Source: Rhizobium sp.
Lineage (GTDB): Bacteria > Pseudomonadota > Gammaproteobacteria > Burkholderiales > Thiobacillaceae
Assembly (NCBI GenBank): GCA_019459285.1
Contig: JAIBEL010000052.1
Coordinates: forward strand, 1-64,000
Direction of reading: 5' to 3'
Length of the DNA: 64,000 nt
Shown in pieces: positions 10,632-21,660 of this stretch; position 1 is the stretch's first letter, and each line of letters opens with the position of its first letter. Below the pieces are notes generated by a model that did not search any database, was not told where the DNA came from, and saw only the letters and a program-made list of their open reading frames with translations. The translations under genes were made by a program, and so were the position numbers.

Positions 10632-11703
10632 GGCTTTTCTCGAATTCGCGCAGGCAGTCGACCAGCGCACGCACGCCCTCGATCGGCATGGCGTTGTAGA
10701 TCGAGGCGCGCATGCCGCCGACCGAGCGGTGGCCCTTCAGCTGGATCAGGCCACGTTCCTTGGCGGCCTTGAGGAAAGCCTCGTCGAGCGCGGCGTCCTT
10801 CAGCGTGAACGGTACGTTCATCAGCGAGCGGTTGTCTTTCGCCACCGGCGAGTTGTAGAAGTCGGTCGCGTCGAGATAGTCATACAACAGGCCCGCCTTC
10901 TCGCGGTTGGTCTTCTCCATCGCGGCGAGGCCGCCACGCACCTTCAGCCACTTGAACACCAGTCCCGCCGTGTACATGGCGAAGGTGGCCGGGGTGTTGT
11001 ACATCGAGTCGTTGTCGGCGTGGATCTTGTAGTCGAACATGGTCGGGGTGCCTTTCAGCGTCTCCCCGATCAGGTCGTCGCGCACGATGACGATGGTGAG
11101 ACCGGCCGGGCCGATGTTCTTTTGCGCGCCGGCGTAGATCACGCCGAACTTCGACACGTCGATCGGGCGCGACAGGATGGTCGACGACATGTCGGCTACC
11201 AGCGGTATGCTGCCTGTCTGGGGCGTCCAGAAGATTTCCACGCCACCGATGGTCTCGTTGGGCGTGTAGTGCACGTAGGCCGCGTTGGGATCGAGCTTCC
11301 ACTGGTCCTGCGTCGGCGCGTAGCTGAAGTTCTTGTCCTCGCTCGTCGCCACCACGTTCACGGCGCCGTAGCGTTTCGCTTCCTTGATCGCCTTCTTCGA
11401 CCACTCGCCGGTGTTGAGGTAATCGGCGCCTGCTTTGCCGCGCAGCAGGTTCATCGGCACCATCGCGAACTGGCTGGACGCGCCACCCTGCAGGAACAGC
11501 ACCTTGTAATTGGCGGGGATGCCCATCAGTTCGCGCAGGTCGGCTTCGGCCTCGGCGGCGATGCCCATGAACTCCTTGCCGCGGTGGCTCATTTCCATCA
11601 CCGACATGCCGGAACCGTGCCAGTCGACCAGCTCGGTCTGCACCTGTTGCAGCACATCCTTGGGCAGCACGGCCGGGCCGGCGCTGAAGTTATAGATCGT
11701 CAT
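10624..11703 (-). CDS. serC: Phosphoserine aminotransferase
   Basis: Converts 3-phosphohydroxypyruvate to phosphoserine with PLP; also used in pyridoxine synthesis. 359 aa. The opening [12 protein letters not shown] is diagnostic, with [17 protein letters not shown] for phosphate binding and the PLP lysine in [17 protein letters not shown]. It is directly downstream of gyrA, separated by a palindromic element, and upstream of serA in the same direction. AAAGGATAGAAG upstream of the ATG supplies the ribosome site. Confidence 0.96.
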   Translation of the reverse strand: MTIYNFSAGPAVLPKDVLQQVQTELVDWHGSGMSVMEMSHRGKEFMGIAAEAEADLRELMGIPANYKVLFLQGGASSQFAMVPMNLLRGKAGADYLNTGEWSKKAIKEAKRYGAVNVVATSEDKNFSYAPTQDQWKLDPNAAYVHYTPNETIGGVEIFWTPQTGSIPLVADMSSTILSRPIDVSKFGVIYAGAQKNIGPAGLTIVIVRDDLIGETLKGTPTMFDYKIHADNDSMYNTPATFAMYTAGLVFKWLKVRGGLAAMEKTNREKAGLLYDYLDATDFYNSPVAKDNRSLMNVPFTLKDAALDEAFLKAAKERGLIQLKGHRSVGGMRASIYNAMPIEGVRALVDCLREFEKSHG

Positions 11704-11721
11704 CTCTTCTATCCTTTCATT

Positions 11722-11824
11722 GATTCCGGTGCAAAATCATTCGTGGCGCGAAGCCGAGCCGCAGACAGTACACCAAGTACGGCAAGGCGAAGGCGACAAA
11801 ACCACGGGTGATTTTGTGCCGGAA

Positions 11825-11826
<2 letters not shown>
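11722..11826. repeat. Palindromic MITE-like element between gyrA and serC
   Basis: The 25-base arms at 11722-11746 and 11802-11826 are inverted copies with four mismatches, all able to form G-U or adjacent wobble pairs in RNA. They begin GATTCCGG and end CCGGAATC. About 55 bases lie between them. The gyrA TGA (11827-11825) uses the last bases of the right arm, so the element abuts or created the gyrA 3' end. It has no coding capacity. It has the size and symmetry of a non-autonomous miniature element or a large REP-type sequence. The family name is unknown to me. Confidence 0.8.
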
Positions 11827-14374
<2,548 letters not shown>

Positions 14375-14411
14375 AACCGGTTTTTTATTTATTCAGGCTT
14401 TAAAGCACGCG

Positions 14412-14420
14412 ATTTTAGCA
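14412..14420 (-). promoter_or_regulatory. Candidate extended -10 of gyrA
   Basis: On the minus strand the gyrA upstream sequence reads TGCTAAAAT, an extended -10 (TGn plus TAAAAT), about 38 bases before the ATG. No good -35 is seen, as is usual for extended -10 promoters. Confidence 0.35.
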
Positions 14421-14469
14421 TGGTCGGGAGGCTCGGCCGCCTTTGCCAAACCACGGCCAAACAGTGAGA

Positions 14470-15801
14470 ATGCAGGCCACCATGAAAGCCCCCGCCGACC
14501 TTCTTCTCCTGCCGCAATGGGTGGTACCCGTCGAATCGGGGGGGCCGCTATCCGACCACGCCGTCGTCGTGCAGGCCGGCCGCATCCTCGACGTGCTGCC
14601 CGCCGATGCCGCACAGGCCCGCTACGACGCCGTGCAGACGCTCCCCCTGCCGGGCCGGGCGCTGATCCCGGGTTTGGTCAATCTGCACGGCCACGCCGCG
14701 ATGTCGCTGTTTCGCGGCTTCGCCGACGACCTGCCGTTGATGGCCTGGCTCAACGACCGCATCTGGCCGGCCGAGAAGAAGCACGTGTCCGAGGCCTTCG
14801 TGCGCGACGGCACCCTGCTCGCCGCCGCCGAAATGCTGGCGGGCGGCATCACCACCTGCAACGACATGTACTTCTTCCCCAAGGCCGCAGGCGAAGCCTT
14901 CCTGCAGGCGGGGATGCGCGCCACCCTGGGCATGATCGTGCTGGAATTTCCCAGCGCCTACGCCTCGGACGCCGACGACTACCTGGCCAAGGGGCTGGCC
15001 CTGCGCGACGAACTGAAGGACGAACCGCTGCTCGCCTTCGCCTTCGCCCCGCACGCGCCCTACACCGTCTCGGACGCCACCTTCGGCCGCATCAACACCC
15101 TGACCGAGCAGCTCGGCCTGCCCATCCACACCCACATCCACGAAACCGACGACGAAATCCGGGACAGCCTGAAGCAATACGGCGTGCGGCCGCTGGAACG
15201 GTTGGCGCGCCTGGGGCTGCTGGGGCCGAATTTCATCGGCGTCCACGCCGTGCATGTGAACGAGGCCGAAATCGGACTCTTGGCGCAGCACGGCTGCCAC
15301 CTGGCCCACTGCCCGACCTCGAACCTGAAACTGGCCTCCGGCATTGCGCCGGTGGACCGCTTCATCCGAGCCGGCATCAACCTCGGCTTCGGCACCGACG
15401 GCGCCGCCAGCAACAATCGCCTCGACCTGTTCGGCGAAATGCGCCTGGCCGCCCTGCTGGCCAAGGGCGCCAGCGGCGACGCCGCTGCCCTGCCCGCCGC
15501 CGCCGCGCTGCGTGCCGCCACGCTGGACGCTGCCCGCGCGCTCAACCTCGACAGCCAGATCGGCAGCATCGTCCCCGGCAAGCGCGCCGACCTGGTCGCG
15601 GTCGACTTGCACGCCCTGTCCGGCCAGCCGGTGTTTGACCCCGTCTCCCACCTGGTTTACGTTGCGGGACGCGAGCACGTCACCCATGTGTGGGTCGACG
15701 GCAAGCTGAAACTGAATGACCGCCGTCTGGTCAATCTCGATATCGACGACCTGACCGCCCGCGCCGCCTACTGGCGCACCAAACTCGCCCCACAAGGATA
15801 G
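14470..15801 (+). CDS. mtaD: 5-methylthioadenosine / S-adenosylhomocysteine deaminase-type amidohydrolase
   Basis: Metal-dependent amidohydrolase of the TRZ/ATZ/MtaD group, 443 aa from this ATG. Metal ligands are seen in [35 protein letters not shown] and [10 protein letters not shown]. These match enzymes that deaminate methylthioadenosine or SAH, clearing the inhibitory by-product of SAM-dependent methylation. It starts the plus-strand cluster mtaD-ubiG-gph; ubiG is a SAM methyltransferase that produces SAH, which fits. A second ATG at 14482 is equally possible (439 aa). Exact substrate (MTA, SAH or adenosine) is not settled by sequence. Confidence 0.85.
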   Translation: MQATMKAPADLLLLPQWVVPVESGGPLSDHAVVVQAGRILDVLPADAAQARYDAVQTLPLPGRALIPGLVNLHGHAAMSLFRGFADDLPLMAWLNDRIWPAEKKHVSEAFVRDGTLLAAAEMLAGGITTCNDMYFFPKAAGEAFLQAGMRATLGMIVLEFPSAYASDADDYLAKGLALRDELKDEPLLAFAFAPHAPYTVSDATFGRINTLTEQLGLPIHTHIHETDDEIRDSLKQYGVRPLERLARLGLLGPNFIGVHAVHVNEAEIGLLAQHGCHLAHCPTSNLKLASGIAPVDRFIRAGINLGFGTDGAASNNRLDLFGEMRLAALLAKGASGDAAALPAAAALRAATLDAARALNLDSQIGSIVPGKRADLVAVDLHALSGQPVFDPVSHLVYVAGREHVTHVWVDGKLKLNDRRLVNLDIDDLTARAAYWRTKLAPQG

Positions 15802-15803
15802 CC

Positions 15804-16502
15804 ATGAGCAACGTCGACGCTGCCGAAATCGCCAAGTTTTCCGAACTCGCCCACCGCTGGTGGGACCCGAACTCCGAATTCAAGCCGCTGCACGAAATCA
15901 ACCCCCTGCGCCTGAAGTGGATCGACAAGCAGGCGCCGCTGGCCGGCAAGACCGTGCTCGACGTCGGCTGCGGCGGCGGCATCCTGGCCGAAGCCATGGC
16001 CGCCGCCGGCGCCACGGTGAGCGGCATCGACCTCTCCGAGAAGGCGCTCAAGGTCGCCAAGCTGCACCTCTACGAATCGGGCCACAGCGTCGACTACCAG
16101 CTGGTCTCCGCCGAAGACTACGCAGCGCAGCACGCCGGCGAGTTCGACGTCGTCACCTGCATGGAAATGCTCGAACACGTGCCCGACCCGGCCTCCATCG
16201 TCGCCGCCTGCGCCAGGCTGGTGAAACCGGGCGGCTGGGTGTTCTTCTCCACGCTGAACCGCAACGCCAAGAGCTACCTCTTCGCCATCGTCGGCGCCGA
16301 ATACGTCCTCAAGCTGCTGCCGCGCGGCACCCACGACTACGCCAAGTTCATCCAGCCCGCCGAGCTCGCCCGCATGACGCGCGAAGCCGGGCTCGACACC
16401 CGGGAACTGATCGGCATGACCTACAACCCGCTGACCAAGATCTACAAGCTGGAAGCCGACACCGACGTCAACTACCTGCTGGCCACCCGCCGGGGAGACT
16501 GA
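15804..16502 (+). CDS. ubiG: Ubiquinone biosynthesis O-methyltransferase
   Basis: 232 aa class I SAM methyltransferase that performs both O-methylations in ubiquinone synthesis. The opening [19 protein letters not shown] and NPLRLKWID are typical of UbiG. SAM motif I is [16 protein letters not shown] and post-[10 protein letters not shown]. It starts 2 bases after mtaD and ends 4 bases before gph. The gyrA / ubiG / gph neighbourhood is conserved in proteobacteria. Confidence 0.96.
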   Translation: MSNVDAAEIAKFSELAHRWWDPNSEFKPLHEINPLRLKWIDKQAPLAGKTVLDVGCGGGILAEAMAAAGATVSGIDLSEKALKVAKLHLYESGHSVDYQLVSAEDYAAQHAGEFDVVTCMEMLEHVPDPASIVAACARLVKPGGWVFFSTLNRNAKSYLFAIVGAEYVLKLLPRGTHDYAKFIQPAELARMTREAGLDTRELIGMTYNPLTKIYKLEADTDVNYLLATRRGD

Positions 16503-16506
16503 AGCC

Positions 16507-17172
16507 GTGAAGCTCGATAACATCCGCGCCGTCCTGTTCGACCTCGACGGCACCCTGGTCGACACCGCCCCCGACCTCGGCCACGCGCTCAACCTGCAGC
16601 GCACGCGCCACGGCCTGCCGCCGCTGGCCGACGAGCTCATCCGCCCGCAGGCCTCGCACGGCGCGCGCGGTCTGCTCGGCCTCGGCTTCGACCTGCATCC
16701 CGACGACCCGCACTTTGCGTCCATGCGCGAGGAATTCCTGCAGCTGTACGCCGACAACATCTGCCGCCACTCGCGGCCCTTCCCCGGCATCCTCGAATTG
16801 CTCGATGCGCTGGAACAGCGCGGCCTCGCCTGGGGCGTGGTCACCAACAAGCCGGCGCGCTTCACCGAGCCGCTGATGTCCATCCTCGACCTGGCCGAGC
16901 GCGCCACCTGCATCGTCTCCGGCGACACCTGCCCGCAGCCCAAGCCGCACCCTGCCCCCATGCTCGCCGCCGCCGAACTCTGCAATGCCCTGCCGGCGCA
17001 ATGCCTGTACCTGGGCGACGCCGAGCGCGACATCCAGGCCGCCACCGCCGCCGCCATGCCGGCGCTGGTCGCCGCCTGGGGCTATCTCGATGCCGCCGAC
17101 CAGCCGCATACCTGGGGCGCCCACGCGGAGATCCATCGCCCGCTCGACACCCTCGACTACCTGGCGCCCTGA
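16507..17172 (+). CDS. gph: Phosphoglycolate phosphatase
   Basis: 221 aa HAD-superfamily enzyme. Motif I FDLDGTLVDTAPDLG has Asp12 and Asp14; motif II is VVTNKP; the Lys/Asp motifs are KPHPAPM and YLGDAERDIQAA. It removes 2-phosphoglycolate, which comes from DNA repair and, in an autotroph with Rubisco, from photorespiration. The start is a GTG at 16507, 4 bases after ubiG. Confidence 0.92.
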   Translation: MKLDNIRAVLFDLDGTLVDTAPDLGHALNLQRTRHGLPPLADELIRPQASHGARGLLGLGFDLHPDDPHFASMREEFLQLYADNICRHSRPFPGILELLDALEQRGLAWGVVTNKPARFTEPLMSILDLAERATCIVSGDTCPQPKPHPAPMLAAAELCNALPAQCLYLGDAERDIQAATAAAMPALVAAWGYLDAADQPHTWGAHAEIHRPLDTLDYLAP

Positions 17173-17175
17173 ACC

Positions 17176-17556
17176 ATGGACTACACCCTCCTCAAGCATA
17201 TCCACCTCACCACCATCGCCATCACGCTGACGCTATTCCTCCTGCGCGGCGCCTGGATGATGGCCGACTCCCCCCGGCTGCAGGCACGCTGGGTGCGCAT
17301 CGTCCCGCATGTCAACGACACCCTGCTGCTGATCAGCGGCTTCGGCCTCGCCATCATGCTGGGCCAGTACCCGCTGGTGGACGGCTGGCTCACCGCCAAG
17401 CTTTTCGCGCTGATCGTCTACATCGTGCTCGGCACCATCGCCCTCAAGCGCGGCAGGACCAAACGCACGCGCATCGCCGCCTGGATCGCCGCCCTGCTCG
17501 TGCTCGGCTACATCGTCGCGGTTGCGGTCACGCACAACCCCTTGCCTTTCCTGTAA
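17176..17556 (+). CDS. SirB2-family membrane protein
   Basis: 126 aa, four predicted membrane helices (about residues 12-30, 47-63, 71-89 and 100-117). The opening YTLLKHIHLTTIAITLTLFLLRG and the PHVNDTLLLISGFGLA segment match the SirB/SirB2 family, named from an invasion regulator but of unclear biochemical role. It follows gph by 3 bases, so probably the last gene of the mtaD-ubiG-gph transcript. Confidence 0.8.
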   Translation: MDYTLLKHIHLTTIAITLTLFLLRGAWMMADSPRLQARWVRIVPHVNDTLLLISGFGLAIMLGQYPLVDGWLTAKLFALIVYIVLGTIALKRGRTKRTRIAAWIAALLVLGYIVAVAVTHNPLPFL

Positions 17557-17573
17557 TTGAACTCCCCTTGATT

Positions 17574-17665
17574 CCGTTCGGGCTGAGCCTGTCGAAGCCC
17601 TATACCCATTCGGACATGCCTTTCGCCAAGCTCAGGACAGGCTTCGACAGGCTCAGCCCGAACGG
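17574..17665. repeat. Perfect 26-bp inverted repeat (REP-like)
   Basis: CCGTTCGGGCTGAGCCTGTC and the next six bases at 17574-17599 recur exactly in inverse orientation at 17640-17665, around a 40-base spacer. The sequence type (TTCGACAGGCTCAGCCCGAAC) is a dispersed intergenic repeat in many proteobacteria. In RNA it would form a strong stem between the SirB2 gene and ssrA and may stabilise or end the upstream message. Confidence 0.85.
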
Positions 17666-17755
17666 GGTTGAGACCTGCCGCGATTTATCCCCCCGCCCCG
17701 GAACTTTCCCGCCACTCCGCCCTCTATGCGGTACACTTGTTGCAGCAACACACAT

Positions 17756-18122
17756 GGGGCCGACCTGGCTTCGACGTGGGTCGCAAAGCAGCGTAGGGCA
17801 TACCGAGGGTCAGAGCACCTCGTAAATCCAACTGAAAAACTTTAGTCGCAAACGACGAAAACTACGCCCTGGCCGCTTAAGGTCCAGGACTCACACTAGC
17901 CTGTTCATGGGCTAGGTCGGGGCAACCCGGCTGTGAGTTAATTCACATGAAATCGTGCTTGTCCGGGTCGCTTGGGCAGGTGCAAAATCCAAGGCGACTC
18001 GGCGAGATCCAGCCTGTTCGGCGGGCGTGATGGAGCTTAAAGCTTAAAAACACCGGACTAAGTATGTAGAACTGCCTGTAGAGGGCTTGCGGACGCGGGT
18101 TCGATTCCCGCCGGCTCCACCA
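17756..18122 (+). ncRNA. ssrA: Transfer-messenger RNA (tmRNA)
   Basis: Rescues stalled ribosomes with SmpB. The 5' end GGGGCCGACCTGGCTTCGAC and 3' end GGTTCGATTCCCGCCGGCTC-CACCA form the tRNA-Ala-like acceptor with a G-U at the third pair. The tag frame at 17848-17880 encodes ANDENYALAA then TAA, the usual proteobacterial degradation tag. CCA is encoded. Length is 367 nt. Tag and both ends are read directly. Confidence 0.97.
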
Positions 18123-18149
18123 GATTCCGATCCCTGGTGGTCCAAAGAA

Positions 18150-18185
18150 GGCCATAATCCTTGTTAAAAGGGTTATGGCCTTTTT
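18150..18185 (+). terminator. Terminator of ssrA
   Basis: An 11-bp stem (18150-18160 with 18170-18180, one mismatch, GGCCATAA/TTATGGCC) with a short loop is followed by TTTTT. It lies 28 bases past the tmRNA CCA end. Confidence 0.9.
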
Positions 18186-18625
18186 ATTTGCCTATTACGT
18201 CCAGTAAGGCCCGGTGAAATCTAACGGTAACTGGCGGGACTACTGGGTTCATCCGCCGCGTTATCAATAGAGATAGATAGTGGCGCAGTCAGCTACGCAA
18301 CCCCACCGTCGCCTACTCGGCCAAAGGCGACGAAGGGTTTTCGATTCGCTCCGTCCGCAGTGCAATCAGCACCGGACACTGGCTTGTCTGGGAAACGGAA
18401 ATGGCTACTTTGGTGATGTCAGTCGGCCGGACACAACGACCCGGAAGAGCCAGTCATGACTTCACGCCGTATGCATATCGGTTCAGTAGCGAAACCGGTC
18501 ATGTAGCAGTCCGCATCGCGTTCATCACGCCCATAAATGGCCGGCAAAAATTGGAGCATAATCGGTCTGCATCATTATCCTTTTTCATAACGCAAACCGG
18601 ACTAGGCGCTAAAAAGCTCGATATC
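18186..18625. other. Non-coding or degraded stretch at the start of the accessory region
   Basis: No recognisable gene. An open frame runs from 18401 into the acetyltransferase below, but its first 75 codons match nothing I know and precede a normal GNAT N-terminus. A weak attC-like dyad (ATCTAAC at 18219, CGTTATC around 18260) was noticed but does not meet the consensus. Base composition becomes less GC-rich toward the 3' end. Confidence 0.4.
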
Positions 18626-19078
18626 GTGACTTACTCTTACCGGAAAGCCGAACAAACAGAAAGAGAACCTATTTTCAATTTGTATTGCTTGGTAATGCGC
18701 GGCTACATTTCTGAAATATGGGGCTGGGATGATAAGTGGCAAGAAATCGACTTTTCTGCTCACTTTGTTCCAAGAGACATTACGCTGGTGCATAAAGAGC
18801 GAGAGTTAGTCGGGTATTCCCATGTCGAAAACCGGGGAGACCAGTTGTTCATAAGAATGATCGTTGTTCATCCGCATCACCAGCGCAAGGGAATCGGAAG
18901 CAAGCTGCTTGAGTCCGCGATTGCGTCGGGCAATGAACAATCCAAGAGCATCGAATTGGAGGTATTCAAAATTAACGATGAAGCAAAGAAATTCTATGAA
19001 AGGCATGGCTTCAATGTTGAGGATGAAACTGCTAGTAGTTATGTCATGGGACTCATGCCTAATACCGAACTCGAATAG
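18626..19078 (+). CDS. GNAT-family N-acetyltransferase
   Basis: 150 aa from a GTG at 18626. That start gives the usual GNAT opening (TYSYRKAEQTEREPIFNLYC) and length; an ATG at 18401 would add 75 unsupported residues. The acetyl-CoA site is IVVHPHHQRKGIGSKLLESA (motif A, Q/RxxGxG/A), then NDEAKKFYERHGF (motif B). The WGWDDKWQ segment is common in GNATs carried as gene cassettes. Substrate unknown. Codon use and AT content differ from the housekeeping genes, which suggests transfer. Confidence 0.75.
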   Translation: MTYSYRKAEQTEREPIFNLYCLVMRGYISEIWGWDDKWQEIDFSAHFVPRDITLVHKERELVGYSHVENRGDQLFIRMIVVHPHHQRKGIGSKLLESAIASGNEQSKSIELEVFKINDEAKKFYERHGFNVEDETASSYVMGLMPNTELE

Positions 19079-19141
19079 GGCAAAAATGCTCGCAGCCCCT
19101 TTAAACGGTCATACAACATTACTGGGCCATTCTCGTAGCAA

Positions 19142-19735
19142 ATGGCTGAACTAATAGAGTTCGAGACTGAGCGCCTTCGCTTACGGCAGTGGACCCCCGA
19201 TGACCGTGCTCCGTTCGCCGCTCTCAACTCAGACCCAAGAGTCATGGTGTACTTAAATTCTCCGCTCACGCGCGCGGAGAGCGACGCAATGGCCGACCGT
19301 TGTCAGTCGCTCATTGAAGAGCGGGGTTGGGGATTCTGGGCGACTGAATTAAAGGCCACTCACGATTTCATCGGGTTTGTCGGCTTGCACATCCCCTCCG
19401 CCGAGCTTCCGTTCTCTCCCTGCGTAGAGCTTGGCTGGCGTCTAGCGTTTCAGTACTGGGGCAAAGGTTTCGCTTCCGAAGCCGCAAAAGGGGCGCTTCG
19501 CGTTGCTTTTCAGTCACTAGCTCTGCCGGAGGTCGTCTCCTTCACCACCATCCACAACCACAGGTCGCGTGCCGTTATGGAGCGTCTCGGTATGCAGGAA
19601 TCTGGAATCTTTGAGCACCCACAAGTACCAGAAGGTAGCGCCTTGCGGCTTCATTGCCTGTACCGAATTTCCAGTGACTGCAATGTCCCCAGGCTTGATT
19701 TCACTCGCCGGCATCCAGGCACGGCATATACCTAA
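19142..19735 (+). CDS. RimJ/RimL-type GNAT acetyltransferase
   Basis: 197 aa. The opening FETERLRLRQWTPDDRAPFAAL and YWGKGFASEAAKGALRVAF (acetyl-CoA loop) are the GNAT subgroup that acetylates protein N-termini or small amines. ELGWRLAFQYWGKG and NHRSRAVMERLGM complete the fold. The C-terminal ~25 residues after LHCLYRISS are atypical. It lies 63 bases after the other GNAT and 18 bases before the CxxC protein, all in the same direction. Confidence 0.82.
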   Translation: MAELIEFETERLRLRQWTPDDRAPFAALNSDPRVMVYLNSPLTRAESDAMADRCQSLIEERGWGFWATELKATHDFIGFVGLHIPSAELPFSPCVELGWRLAFQYWGKGFASEAAKGALRVAFQSLALPEVVSFTTIHNHRSRAVMERLGMQESGIFEHPQVPEGSALRLHCLYRISSDCNVPRLDFTRRHPGTAYT

Positions 19736-19753
19736 AGCGTATTGGATTGATCT

Positions 19754-20191
19754 ATGTCACGCATCTCACAATCAGACAATGGCTCTTCCCCTTGGGAGCG
19801 TTTGCTGGGCCATACGCCGACGATACTTGAGCGATGGATCGCGCTTGAGAACGCCTTCTTTTCGAGCGATACGTTCTCGCCTGAGCTGCGTGAACAGGTG
19901 CGGCGAGCGTTGGCATTTGGCAATGGCTGCGAATACTGCATGGCAAAAGCCGGACGGCCAGATGAGAAGCTGCCCGACCCCAGAATCTCTCTTGCAGTTG
20001 GTTTCGCGCAACTTTTTGTCCGCGATCATCGAGAAATCGATGAAGGCATTTTCAGTGTGCTCAAGACAGAATTCTCCGACAAAGAAATTGCCGAATTGTT
20101 TGCTTATATGTCATTCATTTGCGCTTCTCAAATGTTTGGCGCGTCGCTCGATCTGAAGCCTCGTGAAACTTATGAGTCACCCGGCACTTGA
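19754..20191 (+). CDS. Carboxymuconolactone decarboxylase / AhpD-like protein
   Basis: 145 aa, all-alpha fold expected. The redox pair CEYC is at residues 59-62 in RALAFGNGCEYCMAKAG. In AhpD-type peroxidases a His follows as CxxCxxxH; here that position is Ala66, so normal peroxidase chemistry is doubtful. The gene stops 3 bases before an integron-type attC site, the placement expected for a cassette gene. A thiol-disulfide or stress role is inference. Confidence 0.65.
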   Translation: MSRISQSDNGSSPWERLLGHTPTILERWIALENAFFSSDTFSPELREQVRRALAFGNGCEYCMAKAGRPDEKLPDPRISLAVGFAQLFVRDHREIDEGIFSVLKTEFSDKEIAELFAYMSFICASQMFGASLDLKPRETYESPGT

Positions 20192-20193
20192 CA

Positions 20194-20274
20194 CGCTAAC
20201 CCCTCGGTCAAGGCGCTCCCTTCGGTCGCTGGGACGCGCCGCAAGCGGCGCGCCGCTTACCTCAAACGTTAGCC
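20194..20274 (+). repeat. Integron attC recombination site
   Basis: 81 bases between the CxxC protein and the DUF4238 gene. The outer boxes GCTAAC (20195-20200) and GTTAGC (20268-20273) are exact inverse complements. Inside them GGTCAAGGCGC on the left pairs with GCGCCGCTTACC on the right with unpaired extra bases, the geometry recognised by IntI. A GC-rich hairpin (GCGCCGCAAGCGGCGC) lies between. TTACCTCAAACGTTAG closely resembles the right half of the aadA attC. The next gene starts 10 bases after it. Confidence 0.8.
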
Positions 20275-20283
20275 CACTCAAAA

Positions 20284-21387
20284 ATGTCGCCAAGCAGAAT
20301 GGCAACCAATAAGAACCAACACTTTGTTCCTCGATGCCACTTGCGACCCTTCACGTTGGGAGGTGAGAACGCAGCAATCAACCTCCTTAACCTTGACCGT
20401 AAGACATTAGTACCCAATGCGCCGGTTAAGAATCAGTGTTCTGGGGACTATTTCTACGGCAAAGATGAGCTACTAGAAAAAGCCATTCAACTGATTGAAT
20501 CAGGTTACGGTCAAGCTCTGCTTGATCTCACCAAAAATAGTCGCATCCTTACCGAGGGCAATAAAACCGTATTCAAAACATTCTGGCTCTTTCAACATCT
20601 TCGGACAGAAGCTGCAGCAATGCGCGCCGTCGAAATGGCTGAAGCAACCCGATCCGTAGCAGACCTTCCTCCAGGTGAATTTACCCTCGGAATCAAAGAA
20701 GCCGTGCAGATGGCATGTAGGGTTTTTGCCGAATCAATGCATGAGATTGACGATCTCAAATTTTGCATCCTCAAGAATAAGTCCGAATTTCCATTCATAA
20801 CATCTGACAACCCGGCAGTGCTAACAAATAAGTGGCGACTCGACAAAGATCGAGCCCCTGGGCACTCCTTTGGCATGGGGTCATCAGGAATGCTGGCACT
20901 CCTGCCACTCACTCCGAAGCTCCTTTTCCTGGGTTATGACGGCGACGTTTATAGCGTCCCTAACGAGCGCGGCGTTGTAGAGATAAAGAGCGCTCGCGAC
21001 GTAATCGCCCTCAATCGACATCAATTTCTTCAGTGTGTTGCGAATGTCTATGTGCATGATGCAACCCATGAAGAGGCCCTAATCAAGCATTACTCAGAGA
21101 TTGAGGCCGTGCGCCCCAAGGTCCGGCATCTTGTTCACTACGCGCAAATTGACTGCACTGTCGGAGGCCACAATCGATACGTCGTCATCCCACCAGAAGA
21201 TCGTGACAGAACGAAGGAGGCGATCATGCACTCTCAAGTCATCCATCCACGCCCGGGAGTTTGGCCGAGCCAAATCCGGATTCGGACCAATGGATCTGTG
21301 TACACCAATGGAACAGGCATGGGGTACGTCAGGTTGTCCCGAACATTGGTAGCGTCTAGGCGAGAGTTTTGGAGGGAACGTCCGTGA
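20284..21387 (+). CDS. DUF4238 domain protein (gene-cassette cargo)
   Basis: 367 aa. The N-terminus NKNQHFVPRCHLRPFTL is the hallmark of DUF4238, whose function has not been established. FITSDNPAVLTN and LLALLPLTPKLLFLGYDG (around residues 175-220) are also family-like. ATG at 20284 lies 10 bases after an attC; a second ATG at 20299 starts exactly at MATNKNQHF and is about as likely. It ends 6 bases before another attC-type half-site, so gene plus site form a cassette. DUF4238 genes are frequent in mobile and defence-associated DNA, but I see no partner genes and no catalytic residues I can name. Confidence 0.75.
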   Translation: MSPSRMATNKNQHFVPRCHLRPFTLGGENAAINLLNLDRKTLVPNAPVKNQCSGDYFYGKDELLEKAIQLIESGYGQALLDLTKNSRILTEGNKTVFKTFWLFQHLRTEAAAMRAVEMAEATRSVADLPPGEFTLGIKEAVQMACRVFAESMHEIDDLKFCILKNKSEFPFITSDNPAVLTNKWRLDKDRAPGHSFGMGSSGMLALLPLTPKLLFLGYDGDVYSVPNERGVVEIKSARDVIALNRHQFLQCVANVYVHDATHEEALIKHYSEIEAVRPKVRHLVHYAQIDCTVGGHNRYVVIPPEDRDRTKEAIMHSQVIHPRPGVWPSQIRIRTNGSVYTNGTGMGYVRLSRTLVASRREFWRERP

Positions 21388-21392
21388 CAATG

Positions 21393-21421
21393 GTCTAACT
21401 GTCGGTTCAATGCGGACGCCA
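21393..21421 (+). repeat. Left half of a second attC site
   Basis: GTCTAAC (21393-21399) fits the RYYYAAC box exactly and continues TGTCGGTTCAATGCGGACGC like known attC left arms. No matching GTTRRRY right arm is seen in the next 200 bases, so the site appears truncated where the cassette region joins the kinase operon. Confidence 0.6.
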
Positions 21422-21660
21422 ACATGGACTTTGAACGTCTGCTTCCCGCCGCAAAGCAGGCATCAAATTCAGATCACATCATGTCCAATTTGGTTCGGGT
21501 TCTACCATCCGAACTGAGGAAAGCTGTTGTTCAGGGGCGAGATGCGAGCCAACGACCGGTCTTGCGAGGACAGCGGACGCGGTCAATCGAAAGGCCGTTG
21601 TCGCCTATGGCCGAACAAGAGACGGTCCACTACCCAAAATCATGCGGAACCCTCTGATGC
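21422..21660. other. Junction stretch without a supported gene
   Basis: A 77-codon open frame (21424-21657) exists, but it has no recognised motif, no clear ribosome site and starts inside the attC-like arm. I do not call it. This is probably the broken edge of the cassette region. Confidence 0.4.

Noticed and set aside
18095-18122. tmRNA 3' end as attachment site of an integrated island
   Set aside because: No integrase gene and no repeated copy of the ssrA 3' end was found downstream.
18219-18266. Possible second complete attC (ATCTAAC ... CGTTATC)
   Set aside because: Only TAACG/CGTTA and a GGCGG/CCGCC arm pair, and the right box does not fit GTTRRRY; too weak to call.
21424-21657. 77-codon open frame after the DUF4238 gene
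   Set aside because: Begins inside an attC-like arm, no ribosome site, no recognised motif.
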